Source: Borreliella burgdorferi B31
GTDB taxonomy: Bacteria > Spirochaetota > Spirochaetia > Borreliales > Borreliaceae
Direction of reading: 5' to 3'
Assembly: GCF_000008685.2 (NCBI RefSeq)
Contig: NC_001318.1
Coordinates: 691,441-755,440, forward strand
DNA: 64,000 nt
Part shown: one piece after another, positions 39,192-48,244 of the stretch
Position numbering within the stretch: position 1 is the stretch's first letter
Layout: each line of letters begins with the position of its first letter
Program-made: the position numbers and the translations under genes
The notes under the pieces: model-generated
What the model saw: only the letters and a program-made list of their open reading frames with translations
Databases searched by the model: none
What the model was told of the DNA's origin: nothing

Positions 39192-39659
39192 TCAATTCTT
39201 ATATTTTCTTTTTCCAAAAAGAACTACAAATATATCTATATTGTCAGTCGTTTTTAATCTATAGCCACCTATTTTATCGGTATCTGTATTAATAAGAGCT
39301 TCTTTGTGGCTTGGACTATTAAGCCATGCATTAACTACTCTGTTAAGTTCAATTCCTGATGCCAGTATTTCTCTTGTTAAATTAAAGGATTGATCGTATT
39401 TATGTATTCTTTGCATTGGGGTTGTGCCAAAAAGGGTGTGAGTTATTGTTCTATTTTCTCCCAGTTTAATGGCATATTCTTTTGCAACTTTTTCAAGGGT
39501 ATCATCTATTTCTAGATGGTTTAGATTTAATTTTTTTCTCAATTCAGCAATTTCTGAATATAGAATTTTCATATCTTCTTTTGTATCTATTTTATGCATT
39601 GTACTTAAATTGCATGCTTGAGATAAAAACAGTGTAAAAATTATAATCAATTTTTTCAT
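39192..39659 (-). CDS. CAP/SCP-domain lipoprotein
   Basis: The 155-residue precursor has a lipoprotein signal ending FLSQAC, with lipidated Cys16. The mature part is a compact CAP domain with KVAKEYAIKLGENRTITHT, a GIELNRVVNAWLNSPSHKEAL helix and NIDIFVVLFGK. CAP-domain proteins are secreted and their bacterial roles are unclear; I recall this one (BB0689) as a surface lipoprotein of B. burgdorferi. It is divergent from napA; an 8-bp inverted repeat lies between the two starts. Confidence 0.88.
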   Translation of the reverse strand: MKKLIIIFTLFLSQACNLSTMHKIDTKEDMKILYSEIAELRKKLNLNHLEIDDTLEKVAKEYAIKLGENRTITHTLFGTTPMQRIHKYDQSFNLTREILASGIELNRVVNAWLNSPSHKEALINTDTDKIGGYRLKTTDNIDIFVVLFGKRKYKN

Positions 39660-39677
39660 TAAATATCCTTTTTATTT

Positions 39678-39699
39678 ATTATGGTATTAAAACCATAAT
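39678..39699. promoter_or_regulatory. Inverted repeat operator candidate between the CAP lipoprotein gene and napA
   Basis: ATTATGGT at 39678-39685 and ACCATAAT at 39692-39699 form a perfect 8-bp inverted repeat with a 6-nt spacer. It covers the -35 position of napA (TATAAT at 39717-39722) and lies near the likely start of transcription of the divergent gene (TATAAT on the minus strand at 39698-39703). Size and symmetry fit a dimeric repressor or activator such as the Fur/PerR-like BosR. Confidence 0.45.
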
Positions 39700-39743
39700 T
39701 ATATCTCATTATGTATTATAATAATTATATAAAGGAGATAGTT

Positions 39744-40280
39744 ATGGAAAAGTATTTAAGCTATATAAAAAAGGATGATTTAGACGCAATACAATTAAAA
39801 TTACAAGAATTGTTAGCAAGTTTGCATATTTTTTATTCTAATTTAAGAGGTATTCATTGGAATATAAAAGATACCAATTTCTTTGTTATTCACAAAAAAA
39901 CTCAAAAACTTTATGAATATATTGAAAAAATTATTGATATTGTTGCAGAACGCTCAAGAATGCTTGGATATGATTCTGAATTTAGATATTCTGAGTTTAT
40001 GAAAAAATCCTTTATTAAGGAGCTTGATATTGAATCAACTTCTAATTTTTTGCCCTCAATGGAAAGCATTGTTTGCAGTCTTACTGAGATTTTGAAGAAT
40101 ATTTTTGGAATGAGAAAATTAATTGATACTGCTGGTGATTATGGTACTGCTAATATTATGGATGATATCATGAGTGATCTTGAGAAACATTTATGGATGC
40201 ATAAGGCATTGCTTGAAAATTGCGATTGTTTTTGTCACGATGAGAATGAAAGCAAATGTTGCGAGTGTGATGCAAAATAG
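39744..40280 (+). CDS. napA: Dps/NapA miniferritin with Cys-rich tail
   Basis: Dps-family proteins form 12-subunit cages and protect against metal and oxidative stress. The ferritin-like four-helix core has [17 protein letters not shown] (His38, His50) and [11 protein letters not shown], where family ferroxidase ligands lie. The last 20 residues contain six cysteines (CDCFC ... KCCEC), an addition outside the Dps core that can bind metal. This agrees with reports that the Borrelia protein (NapA/BicA) binds copper. AAAGGAG precedes the ATG at 39744; the in-frame ATG at 39711 is too early. 178 residues. Confidence 0.95.
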
Positions 40281-40353
40281 CAATTTTATTAAAAGGTTTA
40301 ACCTGTGCTAATGAATTTATCTGCATTGAGGCTGTGGTAGTTGTTGGGGATTT

Positions 40354-42363
40354 ATGAGTATTAGAAATATTGGAATTATGGCTCATATTGACGCTGGAAA
40401 AACTACTACCACAGAAAGAATTATTTATTATACTGGCAAAAGTCATAAAATGGGGGATGTAGATTCAGGAAACACTATTACTGACTGGATGCCTCAAGAG
40501 CAAGAAAGAGGAATTACTATTAGTTCAGCTGCCATTACTTGTCATTGGAAGGATTGCCAAATAAACATTATTGATACTCCTGGGCATGTGGATTTTACAG
40601 CAGAAGTTGAAAGATCTCTTCGAGTTCTTGATGGGGGTATTGTTATTTTTAGCGCTGTTGATGGAATTCAGGCCCAAACAGAAACTGTATGGAAACAGGC
40701 AGAAAAATACGAAATCCCACGACTTGCTTATGTTAATAAGATGGATAGAATAGGTGCTGATTTTTTTAAAGTTGTGGGAGATATTGAAAATAAATTTAAA
40801 ACTATTCCTTTGGTTTTGCAAATTCCAATTGGAAATGAAAGCAATTTTGAAGGAGTAGTTGATATTATTTTAAATAAAGAGCTTCATTTTTCAATGGAAA
40901 ATGGAATTCCAAAATTAACTTATAGTCAAATTAGAGAAGAATTTATTGAAAAAGTGATTCTTTTTAAAAAAAAATTAATAGACATTCTTAGCCAATTTAG
41001 TGAAGAAATTACTCAATTATTTCTTGAAGACAAAGAGATTGGTTTAGATATTATTAAAAGAGAGATTAGAAGAGGCACTATTTCTAGATTTATTATTCCT
41101 GTTTTAATGGGAACTAGTTTAAAAAATATTGGAATAGAACCTTTGATTGATTCGATTGTAGATTACTTGCCAAGTCCTTTTGAAAAAAGTTTTAGCGCTT
41201 TTTCTTTAGACACAAATAAAAAAATTTTAGTTGATCCTAATGAAAATAAAAAATTGTCAGCCCTTGTTTTTAAAGTTCAATATTCAAGCGTGATTGCTTC
41301 TCATCTTTATTTTGTTAGAGTTTATTCTGGCGAGATTAATCCTAATAAAAAAATTATCAATGCTTCAAATGGTAAGCGTGAAAAGTTTACAAAAATTTTT
41401 AGAGTTTTTTCAAATAAAAATGAACAAATAGATTTTGTAAAAACAGGCGATATTGGTGCTGTTTTGGGATTAAAGTTTTCTGTTACAGGAGATACTCTTG
41501 TTGAAGAGAATAATAATGTTTTACTTGAGGCTGTTATGTTTCCAGAGCCGGTTGTTTTAATGTCTGTTGAGCCTGAAAGATCATCAGATGAGGTTAGGCT
41601 TAAGGAAATTTTTGAAATAATATCTAAAGAAGATCCTACCTTTAGTTATTCTGAGAGTAAAGAAACAGGGCAATTAATTATATCTGGAATGGGTGAATTA
41701 CATCTTGAGATTATTTTAACAAGAATTAAAGATGAATTTAATCTTAATGTTTATACAGGAAAGCCTCAAGTAAGTTACAGAGAAAGTGCTGGCAAAATTG
41801 TAAAAGAAGTTTTTGAGTTTAACAATATTTTTGCTGGCAAAAATATTGATTTTAAAATTGGAATGATCATTAAACCTTTGTCGCGGGGTGCGGGAAATAA
41901 AATTGATTTTGAATGTGGCATTGAACCTGTAATTAAGTCTGCAATATTGAGGGGAATTACATCTGCATTTGTAAGTGGAATTTTTGGATATCCCATTATT
42001 GATATTAATGTTAGTATTTTTTCTATTGTTTGTGGGGCCAATAAGATTAGCGAGAGTGCTTTTGAGTCAATTTCAGGATTTGCTTTTCATAGTATTTTTC
42101 AAAAATCAGATCCTATTAGACTTGAGCCAATAATGTTATTAGAAATTAGAACACCCATTGAGCATACAGGCGAAATTATTTCTACATTAAATGTTATGGG
42201 GGGTGTTATTCATTCAGTTAGCAATATTGGAGAGTATGACTTGATAAAATCAGAGGCGGCGTTTGAGAAACTTTTTGGGTATGCTTCTATTTTGAGAAGT
42301 TCTACTAAAGGAAGGGGCAGTTTTACTATGGAATTTTCTTATTTTAAGGAAAAATTAAGTTAA
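40354..42363 (+). CDS. fusA2: Elongation factor G-like GTPase EF-G2
   Basis: A 669-residue translational GTPase with EF-G domains I-V. G1 is AHIDAGKTT (residues 10-18), G2 region RGITISSA, G3 DTPGHVD and G4 NKMD. It is the spirochaete-type second EF-G; published work on B. burgdorferi assigns EF-G2 to ribosome recycling rather than translocation. It is somewhat shorter than the usual 690-700 residues of EF-G. The ATG follows a modest GGGG. It stands between napA and badR and does not lie in a str operon. Confidence 0.92.
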   Translation: MSIRNIGIMAHIDAGKTTTTERIIYYTGKSHKMGDVDSGNTITDWMPQEQERGITISSAAITCHWKDCQINIIDTPGHVDFTAEVERSLRVLDGGIVIFSAVDGIQAQTETVWKQAEKYEIPRLAYVNKMDRIGADFFKVVGDIENKFKTIPLVLQIPIGNESNFEGVVDIILNKELHFSMENGIPKLTYSQIREEFIEKVILFKKKLIDILSQFSEEITQLFLEDKEIGLDIIKREIRRGTISRFIIPVLMGTSLKNIGIEPLIDSIVDYLPSPFEKSFSAFSLDTNKKILVDPNENKKLSALVFKVQYSSVIASHLYFVRVYSGEINPNKKIINASNGKREKFTKIFRVFSNKNEQIDFVKTGDIGAVLGLKFSVTGDTLVEENNNVLLEAVMFPEPVVLMSVEPERSSDEVRLKEIFEIISKEDPTFSYSESKETGQLIISGMGELHLEIILTRIKDEFNLNVYTGKPQVSYRESAGKIVKEVFEFNNIFAGKNIDFKIGMIIKPLSRGAGNKIDFECGIEPVIKSAILRGITSAFVSGIFGYPIIDINVSIFSIVCGANKISESAFESISGFAFHSIFQKSDPIRLEPIMLLEIRTPIEHTGEIISTLNVMGGVIHSVSNIGEYDLIKSEAAFEKLFGYASILRSSTKGRGSFTMEFSYFKEKLS

Positions 42364-42577
42364 AGTTAGTGGTTTTTAAGGCAAAATGGCTTTTCTTGTA
42401 TTTATTATTTTTAAATCCAATTAATTTTATTGATGAGTTTTTATGTAAAAATGATTTTATTCCCTTTTTTGTTAAGCTTTAAGTTTTTGATATTTTATGA
42501 ATGTGATATTATGATGTAAAATGTTTTTTAGCCTTATAAAGGCATGTTTGTCTTTTAAGAATAGATAAAATATTGTA

Positions 42578-42606
42578 TTGGTTTTTTTGATATGATATTT
42601 TATAAT
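42578..42606 (+). promoter_or_regulatory. Sigma-70 type promoter for badR
   Basis: TTGGTT (42578-42583) and TATAAT (42601-42606) are spaced by 17 bases, 35 nt before the ATG. The 277-nt gap after fusA2 also carries three GATATT-type repeats just upstream and within the spacer, which could be operator half-sites. Apart from these the gap shows no gene. Confidence 0.5.
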
Positions 42607-42640
42607 ATTTTTTTTATTTTAAAAATAAAGGAGGTGTATT

Positions 42641-43849
42641 ATGCAGGGTGAAAATATGGTTTCAATTAGAGGCGGAAATAGAAGAAAAATTCTTCTTAGT
42701 TTGAAAAATATGCAATATTCAAGAACAGACCTGGCTCGTAAGTTAAGCTTGACAAATGCTGCAGTTACTATTTTGACTAATCAAATGATAAAAGAAAATC
42801 TTTTGATTGAAGTTGGCTCTAGGGTGTCTGATGTTAAAAAACATGGACGAAAAGAAATACTTCTCGATATTAATAAAGATTATGCGTATTCAATGGGAGT
42901 TATTATTTCTAGCAATTATTTTCAAATAGGTATTGCCAATCTTAAATGCGAGGTTTTAATAAGCGAGACTCATTCTTTTGAGCCCCCAGTTAGCGCTTAT
43001 GATATTTTAGAAAAAATAAAAGATCATATGATAGAAATTATTTGGAAACATAATTTCTCAAGAGATAAGTTTATTGGCTTAGGCTTTAGTATTACAGGGT
43101 TAATAAAGGATAAAGAATTGGGCATTGTTAATGATAGCTATGGATCGTGGATTGAAAAAGATGTTCCTGTTAAGAGAATACTTGAGGAATACTTTTCACT
43201 AACAGTTTATCTTGAAAGTTATGTTAAAAATTTATCTCTTGCTGAATTTATGGGTAAAAATATAGATAATATTATGTTTTTTGACTACACAGATACTGCT
43301 GAACTTTCGATTTGGTCAGGCGGCAATGTTTACCCTGGTTTTAATAATAAATCAGGTATGGTTAGTCACATGATAATTGATTATGAGGGAGAAAAAAATT
43401 GTCCAACTTGTGGTAATAAGGGTTGTGTCAATATGCTAATATCTAATTTTGCTTTGCAGAGATTGATTTCCAAAGAATTTATGAATGGTGAGATTCCTGA
43501 GCTTTATGAAAAGTATGAGGGCAGATTGAAAAAGGTTACAATATATGACATTTTTTCTCTTTATGAAAAATATGATTTTATAAATAAAATTATGCAAGAT
43601 ACTGTTAAATATTTGGCAATAATTATTATTAATATTCAAAGAATGCTTGATTTTAATTATTTAGTACTCTATGGTCAAAGTTTTAAATTAAAAGCTTTTT
43701 TTGATTTGTTAAAAGAAGAGATTAAAAAGCTCAATAAAGAGAATATAGTATTAAAGCTTAGTTCATTAGATACTGAAGTTTCTGTTGTTGGGCCCGCTTC
43801 CAGTGTTATTTTTAATAAATTTTATTTGACTGGAGGAGATATTGATTAA
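42641..43849 (+). CDS. badR: ROK-family transcriptional regulator BadR
   Basis: A 402-residue repressor with an N-terminal winged helix-turn-helix (about residues 12-62: SRTDLARKLSLTNAAVTILTNQMI) and a ROK sugar-kinase-like domain. The ROK zinc motif is CPTCGNKGCVNML near residue 255. In B. burgdorferi this protein (BB0693, earlier called XylR-like) represses rpoS and responds to host or tick growth state; that role is from the literature, not the sequence. The start has a near-perfect AAAGGAGGTG site. It is transcribed alone, 62 nt before ffh. Confidence 0.93.
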   Translation: MQGENMVSIRGGNRRKILLSLKNMQYSRTDLARKLSLTNAAVTILTNQMIKENLLIEVGSRVSDVKKHGRKEILLDINKDYAYSMGVIISSNYFQIGIANLKCEVLISETHSFEPPVSAYDILEKIKDHMIEIIWKHNFSRDKFIGLGFSITGLIKDKELGIVNDSYGSWIEKDVPVKRILEEYFSLTVYLESYVKNLSLAEFMGKNIDNIMFFDYTDTAELSIWSGGNVYPGFNNKSGMVSHMIIDYEGEKNCPTCGNKGCVNMLISNFALQRLISKEFMNGEIPELYEKYEGRLKKVTIYDIFSLYEKYDFINKIMQDTVKYLAIIIINIQRMLDFNYLVLYGQSFKLKAFFDLLKEEIKKLNKENIVLKLSSLDTEVSVVGPASSVIFNKFYLTGGDID

Positions 43850-43911
43850 TATTGCCTTTTTTTGTATCTTATATTTGACAAGATTATTTTTGAGAATAAG
43901 GGTTGTTTTTA

Positions 43912-45246
43912 ATGCTTGAAAGTTTGGGGTCAAATTTTAGAAATTTTATAAACTATCTTTCTGGAAAATCTACGATAAATGATAAAAACATTGCAGAGGC
44001 TATTGAGATTATTAAAAATTCTTTAGTTGATGCTGATGTTAACTTAAGAGTTATAAGGCGTTTTTTAAATTCTATAATTGAAGAATCCAAGGGAGTAAAA
44101 GTTTTAAGGGGCATTGATCCTAAATCTCAGTTTATTAAAATTGTCAATGATAATCTTGTTAAATTTTTGGGAGGCAAAAATTATGAGCTTAGTTTACATC
44201 CTGCCAATAAGCAATCTTATATTCTTATGTTGGGACTTCAAGGTTCTGGCAAGACCACGACATGCGCCAAGCTTTCTTTAAAGCTTAAAAAGGAAAATAG
44301 AAAAGTACTTCTTGTAGCTGCTGATACTTTTAGAGCGGCGGCCGTAGAACAGTTAAAAATATTGGGTGGTCAAGTAGGTGTTCCAGTATTTTCAATTGAA
44401 GGGGAAAAAGATCCTATTAAAATTGTTAAAGCGTCTATGAAGTTTGCTGAATCTAATTTTTTTGATTCTGTAATAGTTGATACTAGAGGACGACTTGAAA
44501 TTGAATCTTTGTTGGTTGAAGAGATAAAAAAAATAAAGGGGATTTTGCGACCCGCAGAAACCATTTTAGTAGTAGACTCTATGATGGGGCAAGTTGCTGT
44601 AAATATTGCTAAGGAATTTAATGAGAATGTTGGACTTACCGGTGCAATATTTTCTAAGTTTGATTCAGATACTAGGGGGGGAGCTGTATTATCTTTTAAA
44701 AGTATTTGTGCAGTTCCCATTAAATTTATTGGTGTTGGAGAGAAAATCGAAGATCTTGATTCCTTTTACCCAGAAAGAATTGCTTCTAGAATTCTTGGCA
44801 TGGGGGATGTTGTTAGTCTTGTAGAGAAGGTTCAAAGTGTTGTTGACAAAGAAGAGGCTATTAAGCTTGAAGAAAAAATTAATAAAGCCAGTTTTAATTT
44901 TGAAGATTATCTGAGTCAATTTAGGCGCATTAGACAAGTAGGAGGGTTTTCTAATTTTGTAAGTTTTTTACCAGGTGTTTCAAAATCAATGCTGAATAGC
45001 AATAATTTAAATGAAGAAAGTTTTAATAAAGAAGAAGCTATTATTCTTTCTATGACTAAAAAAGAAAGAATAAATCCAGTGATTTTGAATAATCCCTCAA
45101 GAAAAAAAAGAATAGCCATGGGAAGTGGAACAACTGTTTTTGATGTTAATAAGCTCATAAAAAAGTTTAGTCAAGCAACTTTGATTATGAAAAAAATGAA
45201 AAATAAAGATTTTCAAAATAAGATTGCATCCCTTTTGGGAAAATAA
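43912..45246 (+). CDS. ffh: Signal recognition particle protein Ffh (SRP54)
   Basis: Binds 4.5S RNA and signal sequences of nascent membrane proteins and docks with FtsY. The NG domain has G1 GLQGSGKTTT (about residue 108), G3 DTRGR and the TKFD-type G4 as SKFDSDTRGG. The methionine-rich M domain occupies the C-terminal third. G3 is DTRGR where most Ffh proteins have DTAGR, a small deviation. ATG 43912 is chosen over TTG 43903 because AAGGG lies nine bases before it. It leads the ffh-rpsP-khpA-rimM-trmD-rplS run. Confidence 0.95.
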   Translation: MLESLGSNFRNFINYLSGKSTINDKNIAEAIEIIKNSLVDADVNLRVIRRFLNSIIEESKGVKVLRGIDPKSQFIKIVNDNLVKFLGGKNYELSLHPANKQSYILMLGLQGSGKTTTCAKLSLKLKKENRKVLLVAADTFRAAAVEQLKILGGQVGVPVFSIEGEKDPIKIVKASMKFAESNFFDSVIVDTRGRLEIESLLVEEIKKIKGILRPAETILVVDSMMGQVAVNIAKEFNENVGLTGAIFSKFDSDTRGGAVLSFKSICAVPIKFIGVGEKIEDLDSFYPERIASRILGMGDVVSLVEKVQSVVDKEEAIKLEEKINKASFNFEDYLSQFRRIRQVGGFSNFVSFLPGVSKSMLNSNNLNEESFNKEEAIILSMTKKERINPVILNNPSRKKRIAMGSGTTVFDVNKLIKKFSQATLIMKKMKNKDFQNKIASLLGK

Positions 45247-45258
45247 GGAGGAATAAAT

Positions 45259-45519
45259 TTGAGCGTTAAGATAAGATTGAAAAGAATGGGAGCTAAAAAA
45301 AGACCTTATTATAGGGTTGTAGTTATGAATTCTACGTCTCCTAGAGATGGTAGAGCAATTGAAGAACTTGGTTATTATCATCCTGTTGAAAAGCAAAACC
45401 AAATAAAAATTAAGGAAGATAGAATGAAAGATTGGATAAGCAAGGGAGCAATTTTAAGTGATACAGTGAAAATGCTTTTAAATAAAAACAACTTGAATGC
45501 GAAAAGTCAGGAGGTTTAA
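45259..45519 (+). CDS. rpsP: 30S ribosomal protein S16
   Basis: Small-subunit protein of 86 residues binding 16S rRNA. The N-terminus SVKIRLKRMGAKKRPYYRVVV is the S16 signature (shown in part), followed by RDGRAIEELGYYHP. The start is TTG with a strong AAGGAGG at the right distance, 12 nt after ffh. It is followed directly by khpA, as in many bacteria. Confidence 0.96.
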   Translation: MSVKIRLKRMGAKKRPYYRVVVMNSTSPRDGRAIEELGYYHPVEKQNQIKIKEDRMKDWISKGAILSDTVKMLLNKNNLNAKSQEV

Positions 45520-45768
45520 ATGAAAGAGTATGGGAATGAGATTGAACTTATAGAGTTTATAGTAAAGTCTCTTGTAGATAAAGAAGATGAAGTAAAGTTA
45601 AATGTAATTGAAGGGGAAAAATCAACTATTTTGGAATTAAGGGTTTCTCAAAGTGATGTGGGCAAGATAATCGGAAGACGGGGTCGTATTGCGCGGGCTA
45701 TTAGAACTTTGCTTGGAGCTTGTGCTGCCAAAACCAATAGGCGAGTGCAATTGGAAATTTTAGATTAA
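45520..45768 (+). CDS. khpA: KH-domain RNA-binding protein KhpA
   Basis: A single KH domain protein of 82 residues with the GxxG loop in VGKIIGRRGRIARAIR. It corresponds to KhpA (YlqC), which is encoded between rpsP and rimM in many bacteria and binds RNA broadly, often with KhpB. The start codon follows the rpsP stop with no gap and uses the AGGAGG within the rpsP end, so translation is coupled. Confidence 0.92.
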   Translation: MKEYGNEIELIEFIVKSLVDKEDEVKLNVIEGEKSTILELRVSQSDVGKIIGRRGRIARAIRTLLGACAAKTNRRVQLEILD

Positions 45769-45771
45769 TCT

Positions 45772-46272
45772 ATGTTTATTAAAGGCGTTATATTATCGTC
45801 TTATGGAGTTAATGGGTATGCTAGGGTTAAAAGCATATCCAATAATTTTTGTGATTTTATTAATCTAAAAAACAATAAAGTTCTTTTAAAAAAAAGCAAT
45901 AGTTCCAGTGTTGAAGTTAAAGTTGTAGATGTTAATATAAAGGGTAATTCCTTATTTTTGAAGTTTGAAGAGATTGATACTCCAGAGGCAGTTAGGCCGC
46001 TGATTGGTTTTGAATTGTGGGTTGATGATTCGCTTGCATCGAGTTTAAAAGAAGGCGAATATTATTTAGGAAAGCTTATTGGCTATGCCATTGTTAATAA
46101 TAATAAAAAACTAGGAGAAGTTGTAGCTTTCTTTGAATATTTAAATAGTGTATTTCTTGAGGTCAGAGTGGGTATTAAATTTTTCTTTATTCCCTTTTTA
46201 AGTATATATATTGGAGATATAAATACTCAAGAAAAAACAATTGAGCTTAAGGTTCTAGATCTTTTAAAATGA
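45772..46272 (+). CDS. rimM: Ribosome maturation factor RimM
   Basis: Assists maturation of the 30S head near S19. The 166-residue protein has an N-terminal RimM barrel (GVILSSYGVNGYARVKS) and a C-terminal PRC barrel (GEYYLGKLIGYAIV). Divergent in sequence but with the expected length and position between khpA and trmD. The stop overlaps trmD by 4 nt. Confidence 0.92.
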   Translation: MFIKGVILSSYGVNGYARVKSISNNFCDFINLKNNKVLLKKSNSSSVEVKVVDVNIKGNSLFLKFEEIDTPEAVRPLIGFELWVDDSLASSLKEGEYYLGKLIGYAIVNNNKKLGEVVAFFEYLNSVFLEVRVGIKFFFIPFLSIYIGDINTQEKTIELKVLDLLK

Positions 46273-46988
46273 AATTTACGGTTTTATCCCTTTTTCCAGC
46301 AATAATTAAGCCATTTTTTGAAAATTCAATAATGAAAAAAGCTATTAATAAGGGAATAGTAAGTTTTGAGCTTGTTGATGTTAGAGATTTTTCAAAAGAT
46401 AAGCATAAAAGATGTGATGATTTGCCTTATGGAGGCGGTGCTGGGATGGTATTGAAGGCCGAACCGATTTCTTTTGCTCTTGAGCATGTAGAGTCTGCCA
46501 AGAAAACGACAATATTTTTAAGTCCTTCTGGGATAAAGTATAGCCAAGAGTTGGCGTATTCCTTGTCAAAAAGAGAAGAAATTGTTATAATTTGTGGAAG
46601 ATATGAAGGAATTGATCAACGTATTATAGATTTGTATGTTGATTTTGAGATTTCTATTGGAGATTATGTTTTATCTTCAGGAGAGATTGCAGCTCTTGTT
46701 TTAATAGATAGTGTATATAGGTTGCTAGATGGAGTAATAAATCCCAATTCTTTATTAGAAGAATCATTTGGTGTAAAAAATGGATTGCTTGAATATCCTC
46801 ATTATACCAGGCCCTATGATTTTAAGGGGATAAAGGTCCCAGAAGTTCTTCTTTCGGGACATCATGCAAATATAAAGAATTGGAGGCTTGTTAAAGCTAG
46901 AGAAAAAACTAAGAAAAATAGATATGATTTATACCTTAAATATTTAGAGATAATAGGAGAAGATAATGGATTTGATAAGAAAAATTGA
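46269..46988 (+). CDS. trmD: tRNA (guanine-N1-)-methyltransferase TrmD
   Basis: Methylates G37 of tRNAs that read codons starting with C or G in part, preventing frameshifts. The SPOUT knot is visible in [26 protein letters not shown] and [13 protein letters not shown] (about residues 80-145); the catalytic Asp lies in PYDFKG-region after LEYPHYTRP. Length 239 is normal. ATG overlaps rimM by 4 nt and its 3' end overlaps rplS by 23 nt. Confidence 0.96.
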   Translation: MKFTVLSLFPAIIKPFFENSIMKKAINKGIVSFELVDVRDFSKDKHKRCDDLPYGGGAGMVLKAEPISFALEHVESAKKTTIFLSPSGIKYSQELAYSLSKREEIVIICGRYEGIDQRIIDLYVDFEISIGDYVLSSGEIAALVLIDSVYRLLDGVINPNSLLEESFGVKNGLLEYPHYTRPYDFKGIKVPEVLLSGHHANIKNWRLVKAREKTKKNRYDLYLKYLEIIGEDNGFDKKN

Positions 46989-47331
46989 AGCTCAGAATAA
47001 GAAAAATGAGGCTTTTGTTTTTAATGTGGGAGATACTGTGAGGGTTGTTTACAAAATTATTGAGGGTAGTAATGAAAGGTTGCAGAGTTTTGAAGGGATT
47101 GTTATTTCTTTCCAAAACAAGGGAATTGGCAAAACATTTTTGATTAGAAAAATTTCTTCAGGAATAGGTGTTGAAAAAATTTTCCCAGTATATTCTCCTA
47201 TTATAGAAAAGGTTGAAGTTTTAAGAAGGGGAAAAGTTAGAAGGGCAAAGCTTTATTATATGAGGAATAGAATCGGTAAGGCTGCTATGAAGATAAAGGA
47301 GCGCCTTACTATTAAAAAAGTTAAGCATTAG
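46966..47331 (+). CDS. rplS: 50S ribosomal protein L19
   Basis: Large-subunit protein of 121 residues at the subunit interface. Signature parts are [20 protein letters not shown] and [20 protein letters not shown] (partly shown), with the basic [16 protein letters not shown] at the end. AGGAG in the end of trmD precedes the ATG. It closes the operon; no hairpin terminator is evident in the gap that follows. Confidence 0.96.
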   Translation: MDLIRKIEAQNKKNEAFVFNVGDTVRVVYKIIEGSNERLQSFEGIVISFQNKGIGKTFLIRKISSGIGVEKIFPVYSPIIEKVEVLRRGKVRRAKLYYMRNRIGKAAMKIKERLTIKKVKH

Positions 47332-47703
47332 TTTTTAATTATTTTAAATATTTTAGCAAATTAGGTCATAAGATGAATCAAATTAGATTGAGGTTAAAAA
47401 TTGTTTTTGATTGATCTTTTGTTTTGTAAATTTTTATTCAAGATTTAGTAGAGTTTTTGCTGTTTTGGGAAATAATTTTGGCAAGCTTGGTTGTGTATTT
47501 ATTATAATTGAGAGCATTAATTAACCATTCTTATTAAATTTCAATGAGGGTTTAATTGTGCTTTTGTCTTTAAAAAGCTGAAGATTTAAAGTTTTGATTT
47601 TTTGAAAAACTTTCAGGCTATGTGAGTGATTTTGTTCTTAAATATTTGTTTTTATTTTTTTGAAGAGTAAATATTTATTTTTTATAGTTAAGGAGAGTTA
47701 ATT
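47332..47703 (+). other. 372-nt intergenic region without a gene
   Basis: No reading frame longer than about 14 codons with a start was seen. A possible promoter is TATAAT near 47508 with weak -35 candidates (TTGGCA) about 19 bases upstream; it would give the downstream gene a leader of about 180 nt. An 8-bp AAAGTTTT/AAAACTTT inverted repeat lies near 47590-47615. The end carries the AAGGAG of the next gene. It may hold a long 5' leader or a small RNA, neither of which I can demonstrate. Confidence 0.4.
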
Positions 47704-48243
47704 TTGAAATATACTCAAAGTAAGTTCAAGAGTAGTAATTTTCAGAAACACAATAAGCGTTTTTATGGTTTTAAGAATAAAAGATTAAATTCTGAGAGCA
47801 AAAGTCAAAATGTTGCCCCGCTAAACAGTTTTAATAATAAATCGACTGTCTTGAATACAGATAAACAAAATGTTTTTAAAGGTAAATTTAGAAGAAAAAG
47901 TATAAAATTTAAAACAAGAATAAATCTTGATGTTGCTTGTGCTATTTGTGAAAAAAAAATAAATGATATTGTTTATAGCATGTCTTTAAAGGTTGAAAAT
48001 GAAGATAAACCTGTTCATTTTGATTGTGTTATCAATAAATTAACATCTGAAAATAATCTTTCAAGTAATGAAAAAGTAGTTTATAAAGGTGCTGGTAAAT
48101 TTTTTATTGTGGATACATCTTCTAGAGGAGAATATTTATATTTCAAAATTATTAAAGAAATTGAATTTGAAAATTTAGAAGAACAACCACTATGGCGTAA
48201 AAAAATTCTCAAAGATATTAATAGGGGGTTTAGGCTTTCTTGA
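47704..48243 (+). CDS. Basic protein with CxxC...HxxC motif, unknown function
   Basis: The 179-residue product has a long, very basic, low-complexity N-terminus (about 75 residues rich in Lys, Asn, Ser and Phe), then a compact part with ACAICEKKI and, 25 residues later, VHFDCV. The C-x2-C ... H-x2-C spacing suggests a small zinc knuckle. A positively charged tail plus zinc knuckle points to nucleic-acid or ribosome binding, but no family is recognised. The start is TTG with a strong AAGGAG. It ends one base before coaD. Confidence 0.7.
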
Positions 48244-48244
48244 T

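Noticed and set aside
40168-40446. Minus-strand open frame over the end of napA and start of fusA2
   Set aside because: Crosses two real genes on the other strand; no ribosome-binding site and Ser/Asn-rich random composition.
42380-42400. Possible terminator hairpin after fusA2 (AAGGC/GGCTT)
   Set aside because: The arms are direct-like rather than complementary, so no stable stem forms.
43875-43903. TTGACA upstream of ffh as promoter
   Set aside because: No acceptable -10 hexamer at 16-18 bases; the box alone is not enough.
47374-47415. 13-codon ORF in the rplS downstream gap
   Set aside because: No ribosome-binding site and too short to separate from chance.
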